Counted from the first letter of the stretch, positions 24,744 to 36,505 are shown. The stretch: DNA of 38,237 nucleotides from Pseudonocardia bannensis (GCF_012911875.1 NZ_JAAXKZ010000050.1:1-38237), one strand, 5' to 3'. Notes: generated from the letters alone by a model not told the origin. Made by a program: numbers and translations.

Positions 24744-24863
24744 CTCGTCCCGTGGACGGTCAACGACGTCCCGTCGATGTCGGCGCCGCTCGATGCCCGG
24801 GTCGACGGGTCGATCACCGACCACCCCGACCGGCCGCCGGCGCCGCTCGCCCACCGCTCGTGA
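24744..24863 (+). pseudogene. Remnant of a glycerophosphodiester phosphodiesterase C-terminus
   Basis: Directly after the lipoprotein stop, in another frame, the plus strand reads VPWTVNDVPSMSAPLDARVD, then GSITDHPDR and a TGA at 24861-24863. This parallels the C-terminal strand of GDPD enzymes (WTVND...L...GVDGIITDYPD), with substitutions. Nothing of the preceding barrel is present. A 28-codon frame starts at ATG 24777, but without a ribosome site I take it as decay rather than a small gene. Confidence 0.55.
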
Positions 24864-24869
24864 GCAGGC

Positions 24870-26384
24870 TCAGGCGTTGACGCGCTCGAGGACCAGCTCA
24901 CGGACGCGCTTGGCGTCGGCCTGGCCCTTGGTCGCCTTCATCACCGCGCCGACGATCGCCCCGGCGGCCTGCACCTTGCCGTCGCGGATCTTCTGTGCGA
25001 CGTCCGGCTGGCCGGCCAGCGCCTCGTCGACCGCGGTGATGAGCGCGCCGTCGTCGGACACCACGGCCAGGCCGCGGGCCTTGACGACGTCGTCCGGGGC
25101 GCCCTCACCGGCGAGCACGCCGTCGACGACCTGGCGGGCCAGCTTGTTGGTGAGCTCGCCCGAGGCCACCAGCTCGATGACCCGCGCGACGTCGGCCGGG
25201 GAGATCGGCAGCGCGGCGAGTTCCACGCCGCGGGTGTTGGCCTGCTGAGCCAGGTAGGACACCCACCACGAGCGGGCCTCCCCCGAGGGCGCGCCCTCGG
25301 CGACCGTCGCCGCGATGAGGTCGAGCGCACCGGCGTTGACCAGGTCGCGCAGCTCCTCGTCGGACAGGTCCCACTCGGCCTTGACCCGCTTGCGGCGCTC
25401 CCACGGAAGCTCGGGCAGCGTGCCGCGGAGCTCCTCGACCCACTCCTGCGACGGCGCGATCGGCACCAGGTCGGGCTCGGGGAAGTACCGGTAGTCCTCC
25501 GCGGTCTCCTTGCGCCGCCCGGGCCTGGTGGTGCCCGACGCCTCCTCGAAGTGCCGGGTCTCCTGCACGACCGGACCGCCGTCGAGCAGGACCCCGGCCT
25601 GCCGGGTCATCTCGTAGCGGACGGCCCGCTCGACCGAGCGCAGCGAGTTGACGTTCTTGGTCTCGGTGCGGGTGCCGAGCACGCCCGAGTCACGCGGCGA
25701 CAGCGACAGGTTCACGTCGGCCCGCATCGATCCCTGGTCCATCCGGACGTCGGAGACACCGAGGGACCGCAGCAGGTCGCGCAGCGCCGTGACGTAGGCG
25801 CGCGCCACCTCCGGCGCCCGCTCCCGGGTGCCCGGGATCATCTTCGTGACGATCTCGATCAGGGGCACGCCGGCGCGGTTGTAGTCGAGCAGCGAGTACT
25901 CCGCGCCGTGGATGCGGCCGGTCGCGCCGCCCACGTGCAGCGACTTGCCGGTGTCCTCCTCCATGTGCGCGCGCTCGATCTCCACCCGCACGACCTCGCC
26001 GTCGTCCAGTTCGACGTCGAGCCAGCCGTTGACGGCGATCGGCTCGTCGTACTGCGAGGTCTGGAAGTTCTTCGGCATGTCCGGGTAGAAGTAGTTCTTC
26101 CGGGCGAACCGGCCCCACGGCGCGATCGAGCAGTTCAGCGCCAGCCCGATCCGGATCGCCGACTCCACCGCGGCGCGGTTGACCACCGGCAGCGCGCCGG
26201 GCAGCCCCAGGCACACCGGGCAGACCTGGGTGTTCGGCTCGGCGCCGAAGTCGGTCGGGCAGCCGCAGAACATCTTCGTGTTCGTGTTCAGCTCGACGTG
26301 CACCTCGATCCCGAGCACCGGGTCGAAGCGCTCGACGACCTCGTCGTAGTCGACCAGGCCGGGAGTCGATGCAGGGGCGCTCAT
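24870..26384 (-). CDS. gatB: Asp/Glu-tRNA amidotransferase subunit B
   Basis: 504-aa tRNA-binding, kinase-like subunit of GatCAB, which activates the glutamyl group on mischarged tRNA-Gln (or aspartyl on tRNA-Asn) with ATP and amidates it. Family motifs: [23 protein letters not shown] at the N-terminus, the cysteine-rich zinc-site region ending [34 protein letters not shown], and the C-terminal helical/YqeY-like tail ([22 protein letters not shown]). The ATG overlaps the gatA stop by 4 nt (ATGA). Third gene of gatC-gatA-gatB. In mycobacteria, from memory, pfkA lies between gatA and gatB; here they are contiguous. Confidence 0.96.
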   Translation of the reverse strand: MSAPASTPGLVDYDEVVERFDPVLGIEVHVELNTNTKMFCGCPTDFGAEPNTQVCPVCLGLPGALPVVNRAAVESAIRIGLALNCSIAPWGRFARKNYFYPDMPKNFQTSQYDEPIAVNGWLDVELDDGEVVRVEIERAHMEEDTGKSLHVGGATGRIHGAEYSLLDYNRAGVPLIEIVTKMIPGTRERAPEVARAYVTALRDLLRSLGVSDVRMDQGSMRADVNLSLSPRDSGVLGTRTETKNVNSLRSVERAVRYEMTRQAGVLLDGGPVVQETRHFEEASGTTRPGRRKETAEDYRYFPEPDLVPIAPSQEWVEELRGTLPELPWERRKRVKAEWDLSDEELRDLVNAGALDLIAATVAEGAPSGEARSWWVSYLAQQANTRGVELAALPISPADVARVIELVASGELTNKLARQVVDGVLAGEGAPDDVVKARGLAVVSDDGALITAVDEALAGQPDVAQKIRDGKVQAAGAIVGAVMKATKGQADAKRVRELVLERVNA

Positions 26385-27937
26385 GCGGAGACCTCCAGTC
26401 CGGGCACACGCTGGATCAGCGGGCCGCCGTCCTCGGCGTCGCGGGCGGCCTCGTACGCCGCGGCCACCCGGTACATGACGGCCTCGCCCAGCGCGGGCGC
26501 CATGATCTGCAGTCCGGTCGGCAGCCCGTCCTCGGGCGCGAGCCCGCTGGGCACCGACATGGCCGTGGTGCCGGCCAGGTTGGTCGGGATGGTGGCCAGG
26601 TCGTTGAGGTACATGGCCAGCGGGTCGTCGACCTTGTCCCCGATGGGGAACGCCGTGGTCGGCGCGGTCGGCGAGACCAGCACGTCGGCCTGCTCGAACG
26701 CCGCCGCGAAGTCGCGGCTGATCAGCGTCCGGACCTTCTGCGCCTGACCGTAGTAGGCGTCGTAGTAACCCGAAGACAGTGCGTAGGTGCCGAGGATGAT
26801 CCGCCGCTTGACCTCGGGGCCGAAGCCGGCCTCGCGGGTCAGCGCCATGACCTCCTCCGCGCTGGTCGCCCCGTTCTCCACGCGCAGGCCGTAGCGCATC
26901 GCGTCGAAGCGGGCGAGGTTGGACGACACCTCGCTGGGCAGGATCAGGTAGTAGGCCGCCAGGGCGTACCGGAAGTGCGGGGTGCTCACCTCGACGAGCT
27001 CCGCGCCCAGCGCTTCCAGCTGGCGCAGCGCCGCCTCGAAGGTGCTCCGCACGCCGGGCTGGTAGCCCTCGCCGCTCAGCTCACGGACGACCCCGACGCG
27101 CAGCCCGCGCAGGTCGCCCGACGCGCCGCGGCGGGCGGCCTCGACGACGTCGGGCACCGGAGCGTCGATCGAGGTGGAGTCCATCGGGTCGTGCCCGGCG
27201 ATCACCTCGTGCAGCAGCGCGGTGTCGAGAACGGTGCGTGCGCACGGACCCGCCTGGTCCAGCGACGACGCGCACGCCACCAGCCCGAACCGGGACACCG
27301 CTCCGTAGGTCGGCTTGACGCCGACGGTGCCGGTCATCGCGGCGGGCTGGCGGATCGAGCCGCCGGTGTCGGTCCCGATCGCCAGCGGGGCCTCGAACGC
27401 GGCCAGCGCCGCGGCCGAGCCGCCGCCGGACCCGCCCGGGATGCGCCGCAGGTCCCACGGGTTGCGGGTGACGCCGTAGGCCGAGTACTCGGTCGAGCTG
27501 CCCATGGCGAACTCGTCCATGTTGGTCTTGCCGAGGATCGGGATCCCGGCGGCGCGCAGCCGCGCCGTGACCGTCGCGTCGTACGGCGGCCGCCACCCCT
27601 CGAGGATCTTCGATCCCACGGTGGTCGGCATGTCCGAGGTGGTCAGCACGTCCTTGAGCGCCAGCGGCACGCCGGCGAGCGGGGACGCGGGCGCGGTGCC
27701 GGCGTCCAGCGACTCGTCGACGAGCGCAGCGGCGCTCAAGGCGGCAGAGGCGTCCACATGCAGGAAGGCGTGGACGCCCTCGTCACGGTCGTCGACCGCC
27801 GCGATGCGGTCCAGGTGCGCCTGCGTGACCTCGACCGCGGACACCTCGCGGGAATGGATCTTCTGGGCCAGTTCGGCGGCCGTCAGCCGCGTCAGTTCGG
27901 AGTTCATGCTCGACCCGGTCAACGCGTCGCTGCTCAT
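26381..27937 (-). CDS. gatA: Asp/Glu-tRNA amidotransferase subunit A
   Basis: 518-aa amidase-signature glutaminase that releases ammonia for GatB. The Ser-cisSer-Lys triad is complete: Lys95 in LALKD, Ser170 in [11 protein letters not shown], Ser194 in [11 protein letters not shown], with the family's spacing (75 and 24 residues). ATG 27937 overlaps the gatC TGA (ATGA), and GAAGAGGA in the gatC end acts as ribosome site; an internal ATG ten codons later is less likely. It gives the indirect route to Gln-tRNA needed where GltX charges tRNA-Gln. Confidence 0.97.
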   Translation of the reverse strand: MSSDALTGSSMNSELTRLTAAELAQKIHSREVSAVEVTQAHLDRIAAVDDRDEGVHAFLHVDASAALSAAALVDESLDAGTAPASPLAGVPLALKDVLTTSDMPTTVGSKILEGWRPPYDATVTARLRAAGIPILGKTNMDEFAMGSSTEYSAYGVTRNPWDLRRIPGGSGGGSAAALAAFEAPLAIGTDTGGSIRQPAAMTGTVGVKPTYGAVSRFGLVACASSLDQAGPCARTVLDTALLHEVIAGHDPMDSTSIDAPVPDVVEAARRGASGDLRGLRVGVVRELSGEGYQPGVRSTFEAALRQLEALGAELVEVSTPHFRYALAAYYLILPSEVSSNLARFDAMRYGLRVENGATSAEEVMALTREAGFGPEVKRRIILGTYALSSGYYDAYYGQAQKVRTLISRDFAAAFEQADVLVSPTAPTTAFPIGDKVDDPLAMYLNDLATIPTNLAGTTAMSVPSGLAPEDGLPTGLQIMAPALGEAVMYRVAAAYEAARDAEDGGPLIQRVPGLEVSA

Positions 27938-28245
27938 TCCTCTTCCCCAAGGATCTGCGGGACGCGGAAGCGCCCCTCCTCGGCCGCCGGCGCGCCGGAC
28001 AGCGCCTGCTCCTGGGTCAGCCCGGCACGGCGCTCGTCGGGCCGGAACACATTGCTCAGCGGCACCGCGTGCGACGTCGGCGGGATGTCGTCGGCCGCGA
28101 CCTCTCCGACCCGGGCGACCGCCCCCAGGATCACGTCGAGCTGGTCGGCGAACACGTCCAGCTCCTGGTCGTTCACGGCGAGCCGGGCCAGGCGGGCGAG
28201 GTGCGCGACCTCGGCCCGGGTGATGGCCCCGGAATCGGCGGACAT
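27934..28245 (-). CDS. gatC: Asp/Glu-tRNA amidotransferase subunit C
   Basis: 103-aa linker subunit that wraps around GatA and stabilises its contact with GatB. The N-terminal helix [22 protein letters not shown] and the C-terminal [11 protein letters not shown] are the family hallmarks; length is typical. AGGAGG lies 3 nt before ATG 28245. First gene of the gatCAB operon, with a TAGAAT -10 candidate at 28367-28372. Confidence 0.95.
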   Translation of the reverse strand: MSADSGAITRAEVAHLARLARLAVNDQELDVFADQLDVILGAVARVGEVAADDIPPTSHAVPLSNVFRPDERRAGLTQEQALSGAPAAEEGRFRVPQILGEEE

Positions 28246-28595
28246 GTCCCTCCTGAGCAGAACGGCGGCGGGTGATGACCCGGTGGCGCGCGGCTCGCGG
28301 CACGTATGGAAGCTGCGCGATGACGCGGACGGCACCGGGGGCGCGGATGGCGCCGGCCCTGCACCGATTCTAGGCGTCGCCGCCGACACGGTTCCGCACG
28401 GTGCCGGGACTCCCCCGCCGGCGCACCGCCGAACGGGGTTCGCACGGCGGGCATCGGCGCGGACACGGCGGGTGTCGTGCTCGCGCGCACTGCCTGGCAG
28501 GATCGACGGGCAGTGCCACGCCGGCCGCCCGCGAGGCACGGGTGCCCCGGCGCGGCCCGAGTCGATTTCCCCGAGGGGACGAGGAGGCGTGGCGG
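28246..28595. other. Divergent intergenic region between gatC and the ACT-domain gene
   Basis: About 350 bases holding the control regions of two divergent units. For gatCAB I see TAGAAT at 28367-28372 (minus). For the plus-strand unit I see only the strong GAGGAGG ribosome site at 28581-28587. No gene, tRNA or long repeat was recognised. Confidence 0.5.
28367..28372 (-). promoter_or_regulatory. -10 box for gatCAB
   Basis: TAGAAT on the minus strand, about 115 nt before the gatC ATG, which has its own AGGAGG. The -35 region does not match consensus well. Confidence 0.4.
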
Positions 28596-29255
28596 GTGTC
28601 GTTCCTGCTCCGTGTGGTGCTTCCGGACAAGCCGGGAAGTCTCGGAGCGGTCGCGACCGCGCTCGGTGACGCGGGTGCCGACATCCTCGGCGTCGACGTC
28701 GTCGAGCGGGCCGACGGCCAGGCCATCGACGACCTCACCGTCGAGCTGCCGGCGGGCCGCCCGCCGGACGTGCTGATCACCGCGGCGGAGTCGATCCGCG
28801 GCGTCCAGGTGGAGTCGGTGCGGCCCTACGTGGGGCGCCTGGACACCCACCGTGAGCTCGAGCTGATCGACGAGATCGCCAACAACCCGGAGCAGGGCCT
28901 GCACCTGCTGGCCGAGGACATGCCGCGGCTGTTCCGTGCCGGCTGGGCCCTCATCGTCGTCCGCGAGGGCGACCGGTCCTACCGGCTGGCGGAGAGCTCG
29001 GCCGCGCCCGAGACCCGGGCCGGGGACCTGCCGTGGGTCCCGCTGTCGAAGGCGATCGTGCTCGAGCCCCACCTGCACTGGGTTCCCGATCCGTGGCGCG
29101 ATCTCGACACCGAACTCGCCGCGGCCCCGTTCGGCCCGGTCTCGGCGGCGCAGGCCCTCGTGGTCGGCCGCCCCGGTGGTCCCGCTTTCCGGCCCTCCGA
29201 GCTCGCCCGGCTCAGCCACCTGGCCGGCATCGTCACCACGGTGCTGGGTGGCTGA
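28596..29255 (+). CDS. ACT-domain protein with GAF-like C-terminal half
   Basis: 219 aa. The N-terminal ACT domain is clear ([34 protein letters not shown]), the fold that binds amino acids in metabolic regulators. The C-terminal half (about residues 100-219) has GAF-like features: [22 protein letters not shown], then [27 protein letters not shown]. No catalytic or DNA-binding domain is seen, so a ligand sensor acting on a partner is the best guess. It matches, from memory, the mycobacterial Rv3013 position beside gatC. GTG 28596 follows GAGGAGG by 8 nt. The PucR-type gene starts 1 nt after its stop. Confidence 0.85.
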   Translation: MSFLLRVVLPDKPGSLGAVATALGDAGADILGVDVVERADGQAIDDLTVELPAGRPPDVLITAAESIRGVQVESVRPYVGRLDTHRELELIDEIANNPEQGLHLLAEDMPRLFRAGWALIVVREGDRSYRLAESSAAPETRAGDLPWVPLSKAIVLEPHLHWVPDPWRDLDTELAAAPFGPVSAAQALVVGRPGGPAFRPSELARLSHLAGIVTTVLGG

Positions 29256-29256
29256 G

Positions 29257-30453
29257 ATGGACCGCCCCTGGGCCCGCGTGCCGGCCTGGGTCGGCACAGC
29301 GCTGCGACCGGATCTCGCCCAGGCGACCGACGCCATCATCGCGGCCGTGCGGGCCCAGGTGCCGGAGTACGCGCGGCCGCTGGAGGGGCGGTTCGGGCAA
29401 CAGATCACCGAGGGCGTGTCCGTCGCGTTCGAGCAGTTCCTGGCCTTGCTGGGATCCGACGAGGAGCTTCGCGACACCCGGATCTACTACGGCCTGGGCC
29501 AGCTGGAACACAGCGAGGGACGGACGCTGGCCGCACTGCAGTCGGCCTACCAGGTCGGCACCCGCACCACCTGGCAGCGCATCGGCGCCAGCGAAGCGGC
29601 CAGCGGACTACCGGCCGACGTCATCTTCGCGCTGGCCGAGGCGTTGTTCGGCTACATCGAGCAGCTGTCCGCCGCGTCGGTGGCCGGGTGGGCGCACGCC
29701 GAGTCGACGCGGGCCGGGTCGACTCGGGCCCGCCGGCACGCGCTGGTCGAGCTGATCGCCCGCCGTCCGCCGGCCACGCCCGCCGAGGTGGAGCAGGCCG
29801 CCGCCGCCGCGGGCTGGACGCCGCCCTCCCGCATCGCCGTCCTCCTGGTGCCGGACGCCGTGGACGTGGCCGGGCGGCTGCCGGACGCCGTGGGCGCCGA
29901 CCTCGACCCGGTCGGGATCGTGCTGGTGCCGGTGCCCGAGCGGTCCGGCTGGGTCGACCGCGTCCGCGCCGCGCTGCGCGATCGCCGCGGGGTCCTCGGA
30001 CCGGTGGTCTGCTGGGAGCAGGCGCACCGCTCGGTGGCCCGCGCGCAGGCGGCGTGGCCGCTCCACGCGGCCGGGCTGCTCACCGACCCCGCCGACCCGC
30101 TCGTACACGCCGACGAACACCTGGTCGCACTGCTGCTCGCCGCCGCGCCCGATCTCGCGGCCGACCTGCACGAGCGCGCCACCGCCCCGCTGCGTTCGCT
30201 GCCGTCGGGTGCCGCGGCCCGGGCCGAGGAGACCCTGCGGGCCTGGCTCGACGCGCACGGCGACGTCACCGCGACGGCGGCCGCGCTGCACGTGCACCCG
30301 CAGACCGTCCGGTACCGCCTCGCCGGGCTCCGGGAGGCGTTCGGCTCCGCCCTCGACGACCCGACCGCACGGCTGGAGGTCGCCGTGGGCCTGCAGGTGC
30401 GCCCGGCGTCAGCAGGGGCCGAGGAGCCGCGCGCGACACCTCCCACCGGCTGA
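29257..30453 (+). CDS. PucR/CdaR-type transcriptional regulator
   Basis: 398 aa. The C-terminal HTH of the PucR family is clear: AEETLRAWLDAHGDVTATAAALHVHPQTVRYRLAGLREAFG. The N-terminal half is helical, and the middle resembles the GGDEF-like fold usual in these activators (WTPPSRIAVLLVPDAVDV). Members regulate purine, sugar-acid or amino-acid use, or adjacent genes; the target here is unknown. The ATG lies 1 nt after the ACT gene stop, so the two are co-transcribed and perhaps translationally coupled, which suggests the ACT-GAF protein and this regulator act together (inference). It is convergent with the desaturase gene. Confidence 0.87.
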   Translation: MDRPWARVPAWVGTALRPDLAQATDAIIAAVRAQVPEYARPLEGRFGQQITEGVSVAFEQFLALLGSDEELRDTRIYYGLGQLEHSEGRTLAALQSAYQVGTRTTWQRIGASEAASGLPADVIFALAEALFGYIEQLSAASVAGWAHAESTRAGSTRARRHALVELIARRPPATPAEVEQAAAAAGWTPPSRIAVLLVPDAVDVAGRLPDAVGADLDPVGIVLVPVPERSGWVDRVRAALRDRRGVLGPVVCWEQAHRSVARAQAAWPLHAAGLLTDPADPLVHADEHLVALLLAAAPDLAADLHERATAPLRSLPSGAAARAEETLRAWLDAHGDVTATAAALHVHPQTVRYRLAGLREAFGSALDDPTARLEVAVGLQVRPASAGAEEPRATPPTG

Positions 30454-30575
30454 CCGGCCTGGACGAACGCGGTTCGACACACGCCCCGCGGTCCCGGCCG
30501 CACCCGCCGGTGGTGCTCGCGGTGACCTCCGCGGCGCGGCGGGACCTGGCGGCGGCCCGCGGGTTGCCGAGCACC

Positions 30576-30613
30576 GCCACGCACACGGTTCGACGCCACG
30601 CACACGGTTCGAC
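30576..30613. repeat. Two perfect 19-bp tandem copies
   Basis: GCCACGCACACGGTTCGAC occurs at 30576-30594 and again at 30595-30613. A related piece (GCGGTTCGACACACG) lies near 30475. It lies in the convergent gap between the PucR-type gene and the desaturase. There are no spacers, so it is not a CRISPR. Confidence 0.85.
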
Positions 30614-30687
30614 GCGACGCTCGCGACCGAACGTGCGCGTCGATCGCACGATGCGCGCGTGGTCCGCGTTCACGCGCGGACGAGACC

Positions 30688-31872
30688 TCAGGACGACGCG
30701 CGCGCGGGCTGTCGGTCGGGAGCGGGCAGCCGCACGATCACCGTGTCGATGCCGTCCGTGGGGACCGGCCGCGGCGGCGCCACCGGCTGCGGGGCCTGCG
30801 GGGCCGGGCCACCGCCGGGGAGCGCGAGCCGGGCGAGCTTGCGCAGCACGGTTCCGTACTGCTTGGGCAGCGACCCCGCGGTGTAGGGCAGGCCGTAGCG
30901 CTCGCAGATCTCGCGGACGCGCGGCGCGATCCGGGCGTAGTGGTTGCTCGGCACGTCGGGGAAGAGGTGGTGCTCGATCTGATGGCTGAGGTTCCCGGTC
31001 ATGATGTGAAACACCGGTCCGCCGGTCAGGTTCGCCGAACCCAGCAGCTGGCGCAGGTACCACTGCCCGCGGGTCTCGCCGTCGAGCCGCGACTCGTCGA
31101 AGGTCTCGGTGCCGTCCGGGAAGTGCCCGCAGAAGATCACCGCGTGCGACCACACGTTGCGCACCAGGTTCGCCGTGGCGTTGGCGGTCAGCGTGCTCAG
31201 CGCGTTCGGGCCGGACAGCAACGGGAACAGCACGTAGTCCTTGGCCAGCTGCTTGCGGGCCTTGCGCCAGATCGCGCCGATCTGGGACCTGGCCGCCGAC
31301 CACGGCTTGGTACCCTCGGCGACCTTCTCCAGCTCGATGTCGTAGATCGCGATGCCCCACTCGAAGATCGCGGCCAGGCCCATGTTGTACAGCGGCTGCA
31401 GCAGGTAGATCGGCTTCCACGGCTGCTCGGGCGTCACCCGCATGATCGCGTAGCCGAGGTCGCGGTCCTTGCCCCGCACGTTGGTGAACGTGTGGTGCTC
31501 GAAGTTGTGCGACTTCTTCCAGAACTCCGCCGGCGACGCGTGGTCCCACTCCCACGTGGTCGAGTGGATCTCCGGGTCGCGCATCCAGTCCCACTGCCCG
31601 TGCAGGATGTTGTGCCCGAGCTCCATGTTCTCCAGGATCTTCGCCACGGCGAGCGTGGCGGTGCCGGCGAGCCAGGCGGGCGGGAAGCCGGAGAACAGCA
31701 GCAGCCCGCGCCCGCCGGCCTCCAGGCCGCGCTGGACGGTGACGACGCGGCGGATGTACGCCGCGTCCTCCTCCCCCAGGCTCCCGACGACCTCGGCGCG
31801 GATGGCGTCGAGCTCGGCTCCGAAGGCCTCGATCTGCTCGTCGGTCAAATGCGCGGCAGCGCTGGTGCTCAT
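30688..31872 (-). CDS. Membrane fatty-acid (acyl-CoA) desaturase, DesA3-like
   Basis: 394-aa integral membrane di-iron desaturase. The three histidine boxes are present: GHNILHG (His87, His91), SHNFEHH (His122, 126, 127) and SHQIEHH (His297, 301, 302). Hydrophobic stretches lie between them, and the C-terminal tail is Pro/Ala-rich. It should introduce a double bond into a long-chain acyl-CoA or lipid acyl chain using O2 and electrons from a reductase. The start ATG 31872 follows GGAGG by 5 nt. The gene is 17 nt downstream of an NAD(P)H-dependent flavin/Fe-S reductase, the same pairing as mycobacterial DesA3 with Rv3230c (from memory), so delta-9 type activity is the best guess. Confidence 0.92.
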   Translation of the reverse strand: MSTSAAAHLTDEQIEAFGAELDAIRAEVVGSLGEEDAAYIRRVVTVQRGLEAGGRGLLLFSGFPPAWLAGTATLAVAKILENMELGHNILHGQWDWMRDPEIHSTTWEWDHASPAEFWKKSHNFEHHTFTNVRGKDRDLGYAIMRVTPEQPWKPIYLLQPLYNMGLAAIFEWGIAIYDIELEKVAEGTKPWSAARSQIGAIWRKARKQLAKDYVLFPLLSGPNALSTLTANATANLVRNVWSHAVIFCGHFPDGTETFDESRLDGETRGQWYLRQLLGSANLTGGPVFHIMTGNLSHQIEHHLFPDVPSNHYARIAPRVREICERYGLPYTAGSLPKQYGTVLRKLARLALPGGGPAPQAPQPVAPPRPVPTDGIDTVIVRLPAPDRQPARASS

Positions 31873-31889
31873 GGGTCCCTCCAAGGGAG

Positions 31890-32954
31890 TCACAGCTCGA
31901 TCTCGACGTCGCCGGCGGCCGCGGACACGCAGGTGCGGACCGGCTCGCCAGGGGTGTCGTGCACCTCGCCGGTGTGCAGGTTGCGGACGGCCCCGGTGCG
32001 CAGCCGCCCGACGCAGGTGTGGCAGATGCCCATCCGGCATCCGTTGGGCAGCAGGGCACCGGCAGCCTCGCCGGCGACCAGGACCGGGGTGTCCGGGCCG
32101 GCATCGGTCTCGACGGCGCTGGAGGTGAACCGGACCCGGCCACCTGTGCCCTCGCCGTCCACGGGGGTGGGCGGGCGGAACCGCTCGATGTGCAGGGCAC
32201 CGACATCGCCGGCACGGTCCCAGTGCGCGGCCAGGTCGTCGAGCAGGCCGCCGGGTCCGCACGCCCAGGTCTGCCGCGCCGCCCAGTCGGGCACCTCGTC
32301 GGTGAGGGCGTCGGGGGTGAGCCGGCCCTCGCGCGCGGTGTGCCGCTCGACCAGGCGCAGCCCGGTCGACGCGGCGAGCGCCCGCAGTTCGAGGCCGAAG
32401 ACCAGGTCGGCGGGAGTGCGGTCACAATGCACCAGGACGCTGCCGGCGAGCGCCCGCGGATTGGTCGCCGCGAGCTCGCGGAGCATCCCCATGACGGGCG
32501 TGATCCCGCTGCCGGCGGTGACGAACAGCAGCTTCTCCGGGGTCGGCTCGGGCAGCACGAACTCTCCCGCCGGCGGTGCCAGCCGCAGCACGGTGCCGAC
32601 GGGGGTGCCGTGCGCGAGGACCGGGGAGACAGCCCCGCCCGGCACCGCGGTCACGGTCACCTCCAGCAGTTCCCCGCCCGGGCGGGAGGTGATCGAGTAG
32701 GTGCGCCAGTGCCAGACTCCGGCCACCTGAACGCCGAGGCCGATGAACTGACCGGGCCGGTGCGCGACCGGCCCGGCGCCGGGCCGCAGCAGCAGGGTGG
32801 TGGTGTCCGCGGTCTCGCGACGCAGTCCGACCACGCGGGCGCGGGGCTCGCGGGTGGACCACATCGGGTTCAGCGTGCCCAGGAAGTCGGTGGGCAGCAG
32901 CGGCGTGGTGAACCAGCCGACCGCGGTCTGTACGCGCCGTCCGAACGTCCCCAT
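31890..32954 (-). CDS. Ferredoxin-NAD(P)H reductase fusion, electron donor to the desaturase
   Basis: 354 aa in three modules: FAD-binding barrel with the RxYS motif (RTYSITS, Arg84-Ser87), NAD(P)-binding domain (LLFVTAGSGITPVMGMLREL, then ACGPGGLLDDL), and a plant-type 2Fe-2S ferredoxin domain with Cys306, Cys311, Cys314 and Cys342. It moves electrons from NAD(P)H through FAD and the cluster to the desaturase encoded next. ATG 32954 is chosen because a TACCGT box ends 7 nt before it; the frame continues upstream without a better start. A CTGAA-5-TTCAG palindrome overlaps the -10 box, so a repressor may control this two-gene unit. Confidence 0.93.
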   Translation of the reverse strand: MGTFGRRVQTAVGWFTTPLLPTDFLGTLNPMWSTREPRARVVGLRRETADTTTLLLRPGAGPVAHRPGQFIGLGVQVAGVWHWRTYSITSRPGGELLEVTVTAVPGGAVSPVLAHGTPVGTVLRLAPPAGEFVLPEPTPEKLLFVTAGSGITPVMGMLRELAATNPRALAGSVLVHCDRTPADLVFGLELRALAASTGLRLVERHTAREGRLTPDALTDEVPDWAARQTWACGPGGLLDDLAAHWDRAGDVGALHIERFRPPTPVDGEGTGGRVRFTSSAVETDAGPDTPVLVAGEAAGALLPNGCRMGICHTCVGRLRTGAVRNLHTGEVHDTPGEPVRTCVSAAAGDVEIEL

Positions 32955-32957
32955 GTA

Positions 32958-32972
32958 CTGAACGGTATTCAG
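32958..32972 (-). promoter_or_regulatory. Operator-like palindrome over the -10 of the reductase-desaturase operon
   Basis: CTGAA, 5 nt, TTCAG, ending 3 nt before the ATG. The minus strand carries TACCGT (32962-32967) inside the palindrome, 7 nt from the start codon. A bound protein would block polymerase directly. The sequence resembles operators of TetR-family lipid regulators, but the regulator is not encoded nearby and the assignment is inference. Confidence 0.5.
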
Positions 32973-33146
32973 CGGATCGTCACGCTTGCCACGTCTCAGA
33001 CCACGCTCGGACGCCGTTTTCTGTTGCGAGACCAAAAACAGCGGCCGATCAGACTACGGTTCGTGACCTTCGCCTCGGATCCGCTCGGATGAGCAGGGAC
33101 ACGACCCGGGAACGGCCGCCGACCTCCGGGCGACCGCGGCCCGGCG

Positions 33147-33866
33147 TCAGACGTAGATCTTGCGCGCGGCGTCGACGAGATCGTCGTTGCCGGTGGCGAG
33201 CCAGCCGTCCGGACGGACCAGGACGTCCTCGAAACCGATCCGGGTGTCCAGACCCATGCGCATGGCGTACTCGAGGACCGGCCAGGCGCCGTCCTCCTCG
33301 CCGTGCAGCAGCACCGGCACCGGCAGCGAGCCGAGCGCCCGCAGGATGCGCACCGCCTCGGCCACCGCCGTCTCGGGGTCGGACACGGTCGACTCCGCGA
33401 GCACCCGCACCGTGCTCGGCGGCACCCCGTGCTGGCGCAGGGTCACCGCGTCACCGCTGGTCCACACACCGAGCTCGACGCCGATGCCGACCGACGCGGC
33501 CGCCTGGCACACGTCGACCCAGCCCTTCTCGTGCACGTTCACCGAGCAGACATCGGGCTTGCCGACACCGAGCCGGCCCCAGTCGAGCACCGCCTGGATG
33601 CGCTTGACCGGGTCGGGTTCGATCCAGCGGCCGGTGGTCACGCCGATCTCCATGCCGGGCGCCTCGGCACGGATCAGCGCCACCGCGTCGCCGACGTGCA
33701 CCGGGTCGAGTGTCTCCTCCGCGTTCGGGCCGCGCGGGTGCACGTGCACCGACGAGATGCCCAGCCGGGCGACCGCCCGGGCGTCGCGGGCCAGGTGTCG
33801 GGCGAGAACGGGCAGTGCGGGGTGCGCGTCCGCTGGTCGTGAGCCGTTCAGCACCGCCTGCAACAC
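33147..33866 (-). CDS. BKACE-family (DUF849) beta-keto acid cleavage enzyme
   Basis: 239-aa zinc-dependent TIM-barrel enzyme of the BKACE family, which cleaves beta-keto acids with acetyl-CoA, as in 3-keto-5-aminohexanoate cleavage. Family features: LQAVLNGSRPADAHPALPV at the N-terminus, the metal-binding pair His41/His43 in VHVHPRG, and LHGEEDGAWPVLEYAMRMGLDTRIGFEDVL near the end. It is shorter than the 270-300-aa classical members but typical of an actinobacterial short group. GTG 33866 is fixed by an excellent GGAGGAGG 7 nt upstream (33874-33881). The substrate is unknown. It lies alone between the reductase and ligA. Confidence 0.85.
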   Translation of the reverse strand: MLQAVLNGSRPADAHPALPVLARHLARDARAVARLGISSVHVHPRGPNAEETLDPVHVGDAVALIRAEAPGMEIGVTTGRWIEPDPVKRIQAVLDWGRLGVGKPDVCSVNVHEKGWVDVCQAAASVGIGVELGVWTSGDAVTLRQHGVPPSTVRVLAESTVSDPETAVAEAVRILRALGSLPVPVLLHGEEDGAWPVLEYAMRMGLDTRIGFEDVLVRPDGWLATGNDDLVDAARKIYV

Positions 33867-33891
33867 CTGCGCACCTCCTCCGATCCGCGAG

Positions 33892-33897
33892 AGCCTA
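33892..33897 (-). promoter_or_regulatory. -10-like box upstream of the BKACE gene
   Basis: TAGGCT on the minus strand, 25 nt before the GTG and just upstream of the GGAGGAGG ribosome site. The -35 is weak. Confidence 0.3.
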
Positions 33898-34051
33898 GAC
33901 CCCGGCCCAGTCGCTGCTCCGCCTGCCGGGGTCCGCATCAGTCGATCACATGTCGCCGTCGGACGACCCCACACGCGCCGGACCCGATCCGGCTGTGTCC
34001 AGGGTCTCTCATCGGCCGTCGGTGGCCGGAAGCACCGGACGGCAGGGCCTG

Positions 34052-36505
<2,454 letters not shown>

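Noticed and set aside
24777-24863. 28-codon small protein gene
   Set aside because: No ribosome site, and the frame continues upstream with similarity to the GDPD C-terminus, so it reads as a remnant.
28246-28595. Hidden small gene between gatC and the ACT gene
   Set aside because: Frames here are continuations of neighbouring genes or shadows; no start with a ribosome site gives a plausible protein.
30576-30613. CRISPR repeats
   Set aside because: Two contiguous copies without spacers and no cas genes anywhere in the window.
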